A stretch of DNA of 64,000 bases from QWQI01 sp964608915 (GTDB lineage Bacteria > Planctomycetota > Planctomycetia > Isosphaerales > Isosphaeraceae). Numbering within the stretch: the stretch's first letter is position 1; each line of letters begins with the position of its first letter. Below, piece after piece: positions 52,563 through 60,609 of the stretch. A model generated the notes under the pieces. The model was not told the DNA's origin. It did no database searches and saw nothing but the letters and a program-made list of their open reading frames with translations. Where the stretch lies: assembly GCA_964608915.1 (NCBI GenBank), contig CAZSQA010000011.1, positions 1 to 64,000 of the forward strand, in the 5' to 3' direction. The position numbers and the translations under genes were made by a program.

Positions 52563-52690
52563 AAGTAGGGCGGGCTTCAGCCCGCCGTTCCGGGCATTTC
52601 TCGTGTGCCGGGCTGTTGGTCTCAAGCCCAACCCTGGAATCGCAGTGCGTGGCTTTAGCGGGGGTCGTTGGGCTGAAGCCCAACCTACTT
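52563..52690. repeat. 128-bp MITE-like element ending in the next gene's stop codon
   Basis: The left end reads AAGTAGGGCGGGCTTCAGCC; the right end, on the other strand, reads AAGTAGGTTGGGCTTCAGCC. The ends are inverted copies of about 20 bp with two differences, each followed by a palindromic GGGCT(T/G)..AGCCC hairpin. The right end supplies the AAG and TAG that end the minus-strand gene at 52685-54223. Confidence 0.75.
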
Positions 52691-54223
52691 GGCCAGGCGG
52701 ATTTCGTACCGGAGCTGGTTCTGCGAATCCACACCAGGCATGCCTTCCGGCGGACCGGCTTCGATCGTGGCCGTCGTCGGGTCAATCCGGCGATAGTGGA
52801 TCGGCTTGCCCGTGAAATGGTCCGTCAGGTTCAGCGGGTAACGGGTCAGGGCATCGGTCGATTCGGGCAGTTCCGCGTGATCGGCGGCATAATCACGGAG
52901 TGATTCGACAAGCGACAACACATTGAGCTTCGTTTCGAGCCGGGCTTTCGTAAAAGTGATCGAGAGGGCGAATTTGTCGGACGACTGACCCGTGAAGACG
53001 TCATATCGCTGATCCTTGACCTCGAATTTCGGCAGCGAGGAAAGTTCGAGGCCGTCGATCGAGGCTTTTGCCTCCCGCTCCCGAGTAATTTCCCGAATCG
53101 CGATCCAGGGATCGAACTGAATCCAGCGTGCGAAACGCCGTTGTTGCGAAAGTGCCGCCTGCCTGTGAAAGATCGCGGAAACCTGGGCTTTCGGCATCGC
53201 TTTCAGTTCGGATTCCGCCCGGCCTGCTTTCTTCAGGCTTTCCATCGCGATCGGATAGATCTTCTCGACGAATGCACTTGCCGCTTCGTTCCATTCAGGA
53301 GCGTTCTGGGTGTCGAACGAAACGCCATCGACGACGAACAAGCGGATCTGACTGACAAGGAAATCCAGAGCCTGTCGTTCGGGCATGATTCGTTTGAGTT
53401 CATCGGCGGAGTGATTACCGAAACCGACATCGTAAAGCAGCAGTTCGCTCTCCATCAGTTTATCCGAGTGCAGAAGTGGCCGCGGCAACTGGCTCAGGGG
53501 CCAGTACAGATTCGGAGCGTCGGGGCGAGAGATCCAGTCGTGAACTGAGAAGACCGTCTCGTTGGCCATTGCGGCAGCGACAAGATAATTGATATTTCCG
53601 TATTGGGCCGACAAATGGCGCGGAGCCGCCAGTCCGGTTCGGATCAGGTCGAGTGCCCGGTCGTACCGCTTCTGAAGGATGTCGTAACGTGTGAAAAGGC
53701 GGAGATTCCGGTTGTTGTCCCGAAATGCCTGGATTTCGCCCAGCAGGGTGTTGATACCTCCTTTTTTGATCCTCTCCAGATAACCCATGTCGGCATAGGT
53801 CTTGCGGGCTCCGTCGACCATAATGAAAAGAGCGCTTCTGGCAGAGGCGTTTCGCACTTCGTCCGCTGGCAGTTCATCCAGCGGCATGACCATCCACTTG
53901 GCCTTTTTCTCCTCGATTTCGAGATTCCATTGCCGCTGATTCGTATATTCCGAAGCCAGGCTTCGGAAATACTCCAGCATGGCGTTACCGCTCGACATTT
54001 CGGCGTAGGGGGGGAGTAAGGGCTTCTCGATATCATTTTCCTCGATCGCCTTCGGATGGATCGTGATTCGGGTGATCGGGTCGTAAGTCACTGGCTTGGC
54101 CGGCTTCGATTTCGCTGCCGGATCCGATTTCTTCTCCTGCTCCTTGGCGCTCAGGCTTGCCGAATGGCCGAAAACGATCATGGATGACAAGAGAAATGCG
54201 ATCGAAGCGCGCACAGTAAGCAT
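52685..54223 (-). CDS. Secreted helical protein, third gene of the sigma operon
   Basis: 512 residues with a signal peptide (SIAFLLSSMIVFGHSASLSA) and a charged Lys/Ser-rich start. The rest is mostly helical (EYFRSLASEYTNQRQWNLEI, KRYDRALDLIRTGLAAPRHL, YLVAAAMANETVFSVHDWIS) with no recognised domain; the last 90 residues are beta-rich (FALSITFTKARLETKLNVLS). GAGGTG precedes the ATG. It lies 80 bp downstream of the anti-sigma-like gene and reads the same way, so it probably belongs to that operon and could be the sensor's or sigma factor's target. Its last Lys codon and stop come from the inserted repeat, so the original C-terminus may have been longer. Confidence 0.7.
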   Translation of the reverse strand: MLTVRASIAFLLSSMIVFGHSASLSAKEQEKKSDPAAKSKPAKPVTYDPITRITIHPKAIEENDIEKPLLPPYAEMSSGNAMLEYFRSLASEYTNQRQWNLEIEEKKAKWMVMPLDELPADEVRNASARSALFIMVDGARKTYADMGYLERIKKGGINTLLGEIQAFRDNNRNLRLFTRYDILQKRYDRALDLIRTGLAAPRHLSAQYGNINYLVAAAMANETVFSVHDWISRPDAPNLYWPLSQLPRPLLHSDKLMESELLLYDVGFGNHSADELKRIMPERQALDFLVSQIRLFVVDGVSFDTQNAPEWNEAASAFVEKIYPIAMESLKKAGRAESELKAMPKAQVSAIFHRQAALSQQRRFARWIQFDPWIAIREITREREAKASIDGLELSSLPKFEVKDQRYDVFTGQSSDKFALSITFTKARLETKLNVLSLVESLRDYAADHAELPESTDALTRYPLNLTDHFTGKPIHYRRIDPTTATIEAGPPEGMPGVDSQNQLRYEIRLAK

Positions 54224-54303
54224 GATTCACCTCGGGTTGGAGAGAATGATTCGGATATCGAATCAGGATCGTATTCGAAATTCCGTGATGGAATCGGGTT
54301 CAT

Positions 54304-54810
54304 TCATCCTGAAACCGTGGCAGAGTCGGTCAGGAGCTCCTGCATCCAGCGTTGACGATTCCATGGACCTTTGGCATCGTCCGAATTGATTCGATCGGTC
54401 GATTTTCGCTGATCGATTATTCGATCAGGCTGCCCGCCGATGCGGGCGTCGCCACGTACAGCGGCTTCATAACGGACCAGAGTCCGAATGTCGTCAAGCG
54501 TCCATGCCATTCGCGATGGAATCTCTTTCGGATTCGAATCTTGATGAGAATCGATCGCCTGAACGATCGATTTCGCCGAGATATTGGCCTTCGAACGCTC
54601 AAGCCACGTCGTTCCCGCCCAGACGGCCAGACACGCCGCCGAGGCATAGGCGAACATGGCCTTGCGTGTTTCTTGACGGCCCTGCATTCGCCCCAGCTCG
54701 AATTGCAGCCGGGCATGGACGAAATCAGGAACATCAGCCGGTCGCAACGATTGCAATCGATCTTCGATTCGCTTGAATTCTTCGTTATCAGGCATGCGTT
54801 CTTCGTTCAT
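54304..54810 (-). CDS. Putative membrane-bound anti-sigma factor
   Basis: 168 residues from 54810. Cytoplasmic N-terminal 65 residues (EEFKRIEDRLQSLRPADVPD, FVHARLQFELGRMQGR), then one membrane segment (MFAYASAACLAVWAGTTWLE, about 75-93) and a 75-residue outer domain (EIPSRMAWTLDDIRTLVRYE). This architecture, the ATGA overlap with the ECF sigma gene (54807-54810) and the GGGAAT upstream fit an anti-sigma factor that releases the sigma on an envelope signal. It has no HxxxCxxC zinc motif, so the call rests on gene order and topology. Confidence 0.65.
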   Translation of the reverse strand: MNEERMPDNEEFKRIEDRLQSLRPADVPDFVHARLQFELGRMQGRQETRKAMFAYASAACLAVWAGTTWLERSKANISAKSIVQAIDSHQDSNPKEIPSRMAWTLDDIRTLVRYEAAVRGDARIGGQPDRIIDQRKSTDRINSDDAKGPWNRQRWMQELLTDSATVSG

Positions 54811-55283
54811 CGCTGGATTCCCATGATTTCCTGTAGCCGCTTCAGGGCTTCCTGATATCTTCGCCAGGCGGTGGCGGCGGAAATGCCGGTGGCTTCGCCG
54901 ATCTTTTCGAAATTGGTGCCGCCCCACAGGTGGGCGACGACGATTTCGGCCAGTTCCGGCTCGAGTGTGTCGAGCGCCTCGGCCACAAGTCTGGCGTCGA
55001 GCTTCGCGGCCGGGTCGGTGTCGATGCTGGCCGGCTTCGATTCGGCGAACATGCGTTCCTCGAACCGCCGTTTTTTGTCTTTTCGGGCCGCCTTCACGGC
55101 CAGCCTGCGGGTCACGACATAGAGCCAGGCCCCCGGGTCATCGGGCACTGACCGGCGGGCGGCGAGCTGCAGAAAAGCCTCCTGCAGGATGTCGTCGGCC
55201 TGATCGCCGGTCCATGACGCCGCCACCAGCCGCAAGTGTGGCCCGGCGGTCATCAGAAGTTGGTGCAGGTCATTCGGCGTCAT
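54807..55283 (-). CDS. ECF RNA polymerase sigma factor
   Basis: 158 residues from the ATG at 55283; the longer frame adds 39 residues without ribosome site. Sigma region 2 is AASWTGDQADDILQEAFLQL (DDIlQEaFl core) followed by DPGAWLYVVTRRLAVKAARK; region 4 is EALDTLEPELAEIVVAHLWG with FEKIGEATGISAATAWRRYQ. Planctomycete ECF factors often control envelope stress. It is followed by an overlapping anti-sigma gene and a secreted protein. The AAR(K/R)DKKRR linker is basic. The promoter upstream (55284-55478) is shared with the divergent phasin-like gene. Confidence 0.9.
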   Translation of the reverse strand: MTPNDLHQLLMTAGPHLRLVAASWTGDQADDILQEAFLQLAARRSVPDDPGAWLYVVTRRLAVKAARKDKKRRFEERMFAESKPASIDTDPAAKLDARLVAEALDTLEPELAEIVVAHLWGGTNFEKIGEATGISAATAWRRYQEALKRLQEIMGIQR

Positions 55284-55478
55284 CGTGGGAATAGTGTCCG
55301 GCCAGGCGCATCGGTTTCGAAAAAATTCGGAATTTCGGTTCGAGTGGCTGGTAGTGTGGGTCTGAGTGACGTTTCCGGTCCGGTCGACCACTATTCTCAA
55401 GGCACGGCTTCGCCTATAGTGGACGGGAGAGTCTTGTTATCCGGCAAGCGTCAATTCGCAATGAAACGGGAGAAACCC

Positions 55479-56180
55479 ATGAGCGGCACCCAGGACAAAT
55501 CGGGAGTGGAATCGGCGGCTTCCGAGCTGATCGACAAGGTTCGTACCCAGGCTCAGTCGATCATCGGCGAAGGCGGCGACGTTCGCGAAAACGTCAAGCG
55601 GCTTGTGGCCCAGGCGGCCGAGCAGGCTCAGCAAAGCGGGCAGGGGCTCGCCGGTCTGGCCCAATCGATCATGGATTCCGCGGTGGACACGGTCAACAAG
55701 TCTTTGCCTGAGAATCCGAACAGTACGCTGCGGCAGGTGATCGACGGCCTGGGCGACGGCCTGGCCCAGGCTGCCCTGGCCACGAAAATGGCCGTGAGCG
55801 AGTCGGTGGCCAGTAGCAAGTCGTTCGCGAACGAAGACCTTCAGAAGGTCGTCGGCGACGTGAAAACGCTCAAGGAAATGTATCTGCAGACGATGACGGA
55901 CGCCCTGGGCAAGCTCAAGAACCTGACGGCCAGTCAGGTGAGCGACTTGCAGTCGCATGCTGCGAACGCTCAGCAATCGATCTTGCCGACCCTTCAGTCC
56001 GCGTTCGAGGCGGCATATAACCACCCCGTCGAGCTGGGCAAGGAATCGGTGCAGACGGGCCTGGAGATCTCCAGGCAATCGGTCGGCGGGCTCTTCGCGG
56101 CCGTCGGCAAACTGCTGCAGGATGCAGGGCAGAAACTGCAGGAAACGGGCGAAGCCGCGAAGGAAGAAAAGAAACCCTGA
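55479..56180 (+). CDS. Phasin-like amphipathic helical protein
   Basis: 233 residues from the ATG at 55479; GGGAG lies about seven bases upstream, so this is preferred to the ATG at 55461. The sequence is almost entirely amphipathic helix with heptad-like repeats (SELIDKVRTQAQSIIGEGGD, AEQAQQSGQGLAGLAQSIMD, AAVGKLLQDAGQKLQETGEA), lacks Cys and aromatic-core motifs, and ends in a charged tail EEKKP. Proteins of this kind coat polymer or lipid granules (phasins) or bind membranes. I know of a planctomycete DUF family with this look but cannot confirm membership. A PHB-depolymerase-like gene lies at 63183, too far for an operon. Confidence 0.6.
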   Translation: MSGTQDKSGVESAASELIDKVRTQAQSIIGEGGDVRENVKRLVAQAAEQAQQSGQGLAGLAQSIMDSAVDTVNKSLPENPNSTLRQVIDGLGDGLAQAALATKMAVSESVASSKSFANEDLQKVVGDVKTLKEMYLQTMTDALGKLKNLTASQVSDLQSHAANAQQSILPTLQSAFEAAYNHPVELGKESVQTGLEISRQSVGGLFAAVGKLLQDAGQKLQETGEAAKEEKKP

Positions 56181-56561
56181 TGCTTTGCGACGATATACGC
56201 AAGTCGAGCGAGGCATGACCGAACCCGGACCCGGGGCGAGCATTACGAACTGCCGCCCCGGAGTTCCTGATCAAGATGTCGAATTCCTGACTTTCGAGTC
56301 GCATATGTTAAGTTCTTCATTCCTATATCCGAATATTCTTGACGACAGCTCGACACATCAACGGAACCAGAACAGGTGCTCCTGTGGAACGATCAGGAAT
56401 CGAACTGGCTTCGATGACATGCCCGCTGCGAAGCGGCAGTGAATTCGCCTGAACCATCCCGAGACCGGCGAATCGGCCTGCTGACGATGGATCATTCGCG
56501 TAAGGATGCGCGAACATCGAACTTCGACCACCATGCGGCGAGTAAGGAGAGACTCGTTCCC
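56181..56561. other. Spacer before the barrel protein gene
   Basis: 381 bp. CCGGGGCG at 56231-56238 pairs with CGCCCCGG at 56254-56261, a possible terminator without a T-run for the phasin-like gene. An AT-richer stretch at 56300-56345 may hold the next promoter. The upstream in-frame ATGs of the next gene (56439, 56487) lack better ribosome sites. Confidence 0.45.
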
Positions 56562-57586
56562 ATGATCTTGAGCCATATTATCCTATCCCTGGCCATGACT
56601 GGCCAAGTGATCCCGGCCCCCTTCACGCCCGCGCCGGTTCCGCCAGGTGTCGCGACTTTCGACGGCACAGCGCCGGAATTCGCTGACATCGCGCTGCCGG
56701 CGGCCCCAGCCCCGGCCGAAGGTTTTACCGGCTTCGTCCCCGCTGGCGAAGCGCCGATGGCTTCGCCCCTGGGCACGGCCCGGGCCGCGTTCCAGAGTGA
56801 CCACGAATTCGACGGATTCACCGGTCCGTTGTCGAACCCCGTTCAGTTCAAGGACCCCCGGTCGCTGACCGAAGCGCGTTTGATCTTCATGCAGAACTGG
56901 ACGCGTCCCAGCACGCCCGTGATCGGCCAGTCGTCGATGCAGGTCTATGCCCTGCAGCTGCGTCTCGCCCTCACCGAACGGCTGCAACTGTTCGCGGACA
57001 AGGACGGTATCGTGCGGCTTTCGCCGAATGGCACCACATCCACGACCGGTCTGGCCAATATCGCCGCCGGTGCGAAGTATGTGTTCTTGCGTAACGTCGA
57101 AACCCAGACGCTCGGCTCTCTGGCCGTGCAGTACGAAGCTCCGACGGGCTACGCCAATATCTTCCAGAACCAGGGCTCCGGCCTGCTGGGCATCTGGGGT
57201 ATCTTCGGCCAGGAATTCGGCGACGGCTGGCACGGGATTCTGCAGATCGGCCAGAATCTGCGGATGAACAAAATCGATTCGGGCTACTTCATGACGAGTG
57301 CCCACATCGACAAACGCTTCGGCAAGTTCACGCCGTTCTACGAAGCCAACTGGTTCTACTACAACCAGACCGGTACCTTCCTGCCGACCCTGAACACCGA
57401 AGGCGGCGGCCTGCTGAACGTGGGAGCCGGCAAGGTCATGGGCCTGAACTACGTGACCAACGCCATCGGTTTCAAGTATGACCTGACGCCGAACGCCGAG
57501 CTGGGCGTGGCTACGAATTCCAGCTTTCGGACAGGGCCATGCTGCTGGGCAATATGGTGCATGCCCAGCTGATCCTGCGATATTGA
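56562..57586 (+). pseudogene. Outer-membrane beta-barrel protein with a one-base frameshift near its end
   Basis: AAGGAGA upstream of ATG 56562. A signal-like start (ILSHIILSLAMTGQVIPAPF) is followed by Pro/Ala-rich sequence and then alternating strands typical of an outer-membrane barrel: FMQNWTRPSTPVIGQSSMQV, LAVQYEAPTGYANIFQNQGS, GILQIGQNLRMNKIDSGYFM and FTPFYEANWFYYNQTGTF. In the reading frame the end after ELGVA becomes TNSSFRTGPCCWAIWCMPS and stops at 57570-57572. Adding one base near 57511 (GTGGCT|ACG read as GTGGCTTACG) restores YEFQLSDRAMLLGNMVHAQL with ILRY and TGA at 57584-57586, a proper barrel-closing strand with an aromatic end. A perfect terminator starts at 57620. Confidence 0.8.
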
Positions 57587-57619
57587 TCCGACGGCGGCGA
57601 GCCCCGCGACGTCGAAACG

Positions 57620-57654
57620 AAACCGCCCGGAGCGAACGATCGCCCGGGCGGTTT
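57620..57654 (+). terminator. Rho-independent terminator of the barrel gene
   Basis: AAACCGCCCGG at 57620-57630 pairs with CCGGGCGGTTT at 57644-57654 over a 13-base loop, followed by TTT CG TTTCG. It lies 34 bp after the restored stop of the barrel gene. Confidence 0.88.
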
Positions 57655-57712
57655 TTTCGTTTCGAGGCTTTCCTGAGTCAACGGATTCCGAAATCCGGCG
57701 AATCGGTCAGGC

Positions 57713-58783
57713 TTACTGGCACACTTCCTTAATGGCTTCGAACAAGGCGTTCGGCGAGCGGTCGACGTGGCGGACGACGCCGGCCTTGTCGATCAGCATG
57801 TTCGAAGGCAGAAAGCGCACGCCGAGCTGCTCGGCGAAGTCGGTCTTGCCTTCCTCGCAGATCAGGCTCTTCCACAGAAGGTTGCGTTCGATCATGAACC
57901 GGCGCACTTCGACGGCGAGATCCTCGGGGGCTTCGCCGTCTTCACGCAGGCGGTCGACGTTGATCGTGACCACTTCCAGGCCTTTTTCCTTATACTCCTC
58001 GGTGATCGCGACCAGTTCGTCGATCTGGTCCTGGCTGATTTCGTCCCAGGTGGCCCAGAATACGATCAGTACCGGCTTGCCTTTGTAAGTGGCCAGGTCG
58101 AAGGGGCGACCGTCCACGTCCGAGCCCTTGATGTCCGGGGCAGGCTTGCCGACGCGCGACAGCGATTTTTTTTCGCCGTTGAGGTAATCCTTGATTTCGT
58201 CCGAATTCGACTCGCCCAGGATCAGGTCGATGGCCTTGTTCGCCATGTCGTACTTGCCGGCGTCGACGATCGTGCGCAAGTAGATTTCGACCAGGCTCAG
58301 TCGCAGATGCTCGGGGATCTGTTCGGCGGCCTCGGCGTTTTCCTTCACCTTGGCGAACAACTTGCGGACGCTTTCGATCGACTGGTCGATCGCGCCCCGA
58401 CGAGCCTCGGCAATGACGTGCGTCACTTCGGCCATGAACCGGATGTCCAGCGGCAGAGCCTCTTTCGTCAGCAGCTGGTTGGCCTTGGCTTCAGCTTTGA
58501 GGAAGAGATCTTCGGCCACGATCGTCTCGAAGTAGTAACGCCAGAGCCCGTCGGCCTCTTCGCCCATCTTCTTTTCCGCAAGACCCGCGATCCTGTCCAG
58601 ACGCTTCAGTTCCACGGCCTGAAGTTCTTTGGCGTATTCCTCTTCGATCGCTTCCAGCGAGTCCGGGTCAGCCTTGGGGGCGTCCTGGGCGGAGAGCCGA
58701 GCCGACGTACCGACGACGCACAGGCAAAGCAAGCCGATGCCGGCCAGACGTCTCAGGGAACCGAATGGGTCGAACGATCGCAT
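57713..58783 (-). CDS. Exported TlpA/thioredoxin-like protein lacking CxxC
   Basis: 356 residues from the ATG at 58783 (GGAGAG upstream). Signal peptide with GIGLLCLCVVGTSARLSAQ. Residues about 40-210 are helical (tetratricopeptide-like; ETIVAEDLFLKAEAKANQLL). The C-terminal 140 residues form a TlpA/peroxiredoxin-type domain: VGKPAPDIKGSDVDGRPFDL, KPVLIVFWATWDEISQDQID, VTINVDRLREDGEAPEDLAV and FLPSNMLIDKAGVVRHVD. The active-site CxxC position reads DEIS, so there is no disulfide activity. The other CxxC-less protein at 34273-36312 shares VVEFWATW and VNPAGNV-like strands but has no signal. Function unknown. Confidence 0.75.
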   Translation of the reverse strand: MRSFDPFGSLRRLAGIGLLCLCVVGTSARLSAQDAPKADPDSLEAIEEEYAKELQAVELKRLDRIAGLAEKKMGEEADGLWRYYFETIVAEDLFLKAEAKANQLLTKEALPLDIRFMAEVTHVIAEARRGAIDQSIESVRKLFAKVKENAEAAEQIPEHLRLSLVEIYLRTIVDAGKYDMANKAIDLILGESNSDEIKDYLNGEKKSLSRVGKPAPDIKGSDVDGRPFDLATYKGKPVLIVFWATWDEISQDQIDELVAITEEYKEKGLEVVTINVDRLREDGEAPEDLAVEVRRFMIERNLLWKSLICEEGKTDFAEQLGVRFLPSNMLIDKAGVVRHVDRSPNALFEAIKEVCQ

Positions 58784-58922
58784 GCGAGTACTCTCCGCCG
58801 AATCGGTGAACGGACCGGGCCGGGCCTCTCGAACGGAACCGATCCGCGTCCGAGGCCCTTCCGACGCATTCACCTTACCAGAATTCGTTCGTTTCGAAGA
58901 GTGGAGAACCCCATTGGCTGGT

Positions 58923-60398
58923 TCAACGACTCTTCGTCCATTGCCGCAGGGCCTCGCCCAGTTCGGCGATCAGTCCGGCATTCGCCGGGTCGTCGGCCAG
59001 GTTCTTCTTCTCGTGCGGGTCGTTTTTGAGGTCGTAAAGAAACGGCCCCTTCGTGGGATTGATGATCCGGTTCTGCGGATCGCCGCCGATCGGCTCGACG
59101 GCGGAACGCTCGGCGACTTCCGTGGGCAGGATCAGCTTCCAGTCGCCACGGCGGATCCAGCGATACGTCGTGTCGATCTCCGGCTCGCCAAGCTTCGTGG
59201 CCGTGTGCAGGAACAGTTCGCCGAAGAGCCTGTCACGCGGCAGTTTCGGGCTCTTGCCTGTCGAAACGTTCACAAGGCTCATGCCCGGTAAACCTCTGGC
59301 CACGTAGGAAAGACCCGCGATATCGAGCAGAGTGGGCACGACATCGAGCGACGATACCAGGTCTTCGTGAGGTTTGGCCTCGGTGTGCCCGGGCCACGAA
59401 AGCAGCACCGGCGTGCGCAGGCCGCCGTCGAAGGGCGAATTTTTCGATTTCACCCCGTAAGCGGACCTTTCGCCCGCCAGGGGCACGGCCCAGCCGTTGT
59501 CGACGATGAACAGGATCGCCGTATTGTCCGTCAATTTGCGGTCTTCGAGCATCTTCAGCAATTCGGCGACCGAATCGTCGAACCAGCGGATCGTGGCGTA
59601 ATAGGCCTGGGTGGCCTTATCGAGACCTTTGCCGGCGAAAGCGTCCAGATACTTCTGCGGCGGGTTGTGCGGCGTGTGCGGCAGCATCGGGGCATACCAG
59701 AGGAAAAACGGCGAACCGGCGGAATCGTCGAGGAATTTCGCGATCGGCTCCATCGATGTCCGCCCGATCGACAGGCCGGTGTCGCCATGGCGGCCCTTGA
59801 CCGTCATGCCGTCGGTGAAACCGGCGTTGGCGTAATGGCCTTCCCAGAATTTGCCGGTCTGAAAGCTGCGATAGCCGGCCGTCGCCAGAATCCGGGGCAG
59901 CGCCGGCGAGCGTGCGATAAATGGGTGCACGGAATCGCGAGCGAACCCTTTCGGCGGATCGTTGAAACAAATGAGATGCTGATGCGCGTATTGGCCGGTC
60001 AGGAGCGTCGCCAGGCTGGCCCGGCACAGCGATGTCGGCACGTAGCCGTTGAGGAATCGAGCCGACTTCGCGGCCAGGGCGTCGATCGCGGGCGTCTTGA
60101 CGACAGGGTGTCCCATAAAGCCGAAATCCGTCCAGGACTGATCATCGGCGATGATCAACACAAGATTCGTCCGGCGAACTCGTGACGAAGGTGCGTCCTC
60201 AGCAGCTTTCGGCAAAGGCGCGACAGGTGCTGGGCCGGCATCTTTGCGTGCAGGCGTTTTCGGATCGGTGGCCTGCTTTGTCTGTTGGGCTCGCGCTGCT
60301 GTGCCAGCCAAAGATAAGGCGATGGACACAGTACACCAGACCGCCACGAATCGCGCAGCCTTCAAGCCTTGCGGTTTTCCGGAAATCAGGGATCGCAT
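58923..60398 (-). CDS. Secreted sulfatase with atypical active-site motif
   Basis: 491 residues from the ATG at 60398. A signal peptide (AVWCTVSIALSLAGTAARAQ) is followed by a 40-residue Pro/Ala spacer and NLVLIIADDQSWTDFGFMGH with the calcium-binding Asp pair. At the formylglycine position the sequence reads TSLCRASLATLLTGQYAHQH: Cys125 is there, but it is C-R-A-S-L instead of C-x-P-x-R. Some planctomycete sulfatases have CRPS, so this may be a permitted variant. Later motifs: FQTGKFWEGHYANAGFTDG, FFLWYAPMLPHTPHNPP and DGGLRTPVLLSWPGH. Probably a polysaccharide sulfatase if modified. The sulfatase at 6604-7995 has the normal motif. Confidence 0.85.
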   Translation of the reverse strand: MRSLISGKPQGLKAARFVAVWCTVSIALSLAGTAARAQQTKQATDPKTPARKDAGPAPVAPLPKAAEDAPSSRVRRTNLVLIIADDQSWTDFGFMGHPVVKTPAIDALAAKSARFLNGYVPTSLCRASLATLLTGQYAHQHLICFNDPPKGFARDSVHPFIARSPALPRILATAGYRSFQTGKFWEGHYANAGFTDGMTVKGRHGDTGLSIGRTSMEPIAKFLDDSAGSPFFLWYAPMLPHTPHNPPQKYLDAFAGKGLDKATQAYYATIRWFDDSVAELLKMLEDRKLTDNTAILFIVDNGWAVPLAGERSAYGVKSKNSPFDGGLRTPVLLSWPGHTEAKPHEDLVSSLDVVPTLLDIAGLSYVARGLPGMSLVNVSTGKSPKLPRDRLFGELFLHTATKLGEPEIDTTYRWIRRGDWKLILPTEVAERSAVEPIGGDPQNRIINPTKGPFLYDLKNDPHEKKNLADDPANAGLIAELGEALRQWTKSR

Positions 60399-60540
60399 CG
60401 AATGAAAAACTCCCAGGCGCGTCGATGGCACGAACTCGCATCGTTCGAATTGGAATTGCGGTGAGACGATACCGAGTACCGGCCGATTTTCGCCCAATTT
60501 TCGACAGAAATACAGAACCAGAGCGTCAAGAAAAAAGAAA

Positions 60541-60566
60541 CCCGGCCTCCACCGCTGGAAGCCGGG
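60541..60566 (-). terminator. Rho-independent terminator of the EAKP-repeat gene
   Basis: CCCGGC at 60541-60546 pairs with GCCGGG at 60561-60566, and the loop extends the stem with TCCA and TGGA around CCGC. On the minus strand it is followed by TTTCTTTTTT. It is about 43 bp after the stop at 60610. Confidence 0.8.
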
Positions 60567-60609
60567 CAATTGAATCGTGTTCGAAAGACTTCTGCAAGTC
60601 GCTGAAAAA

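Noticed and set aside
57767..59029. 420-codon plus-strand frame opposite the TlpA-like gene
   Set aside because: Shadow of two minus-strand genes, crossing their spacer; no motif.
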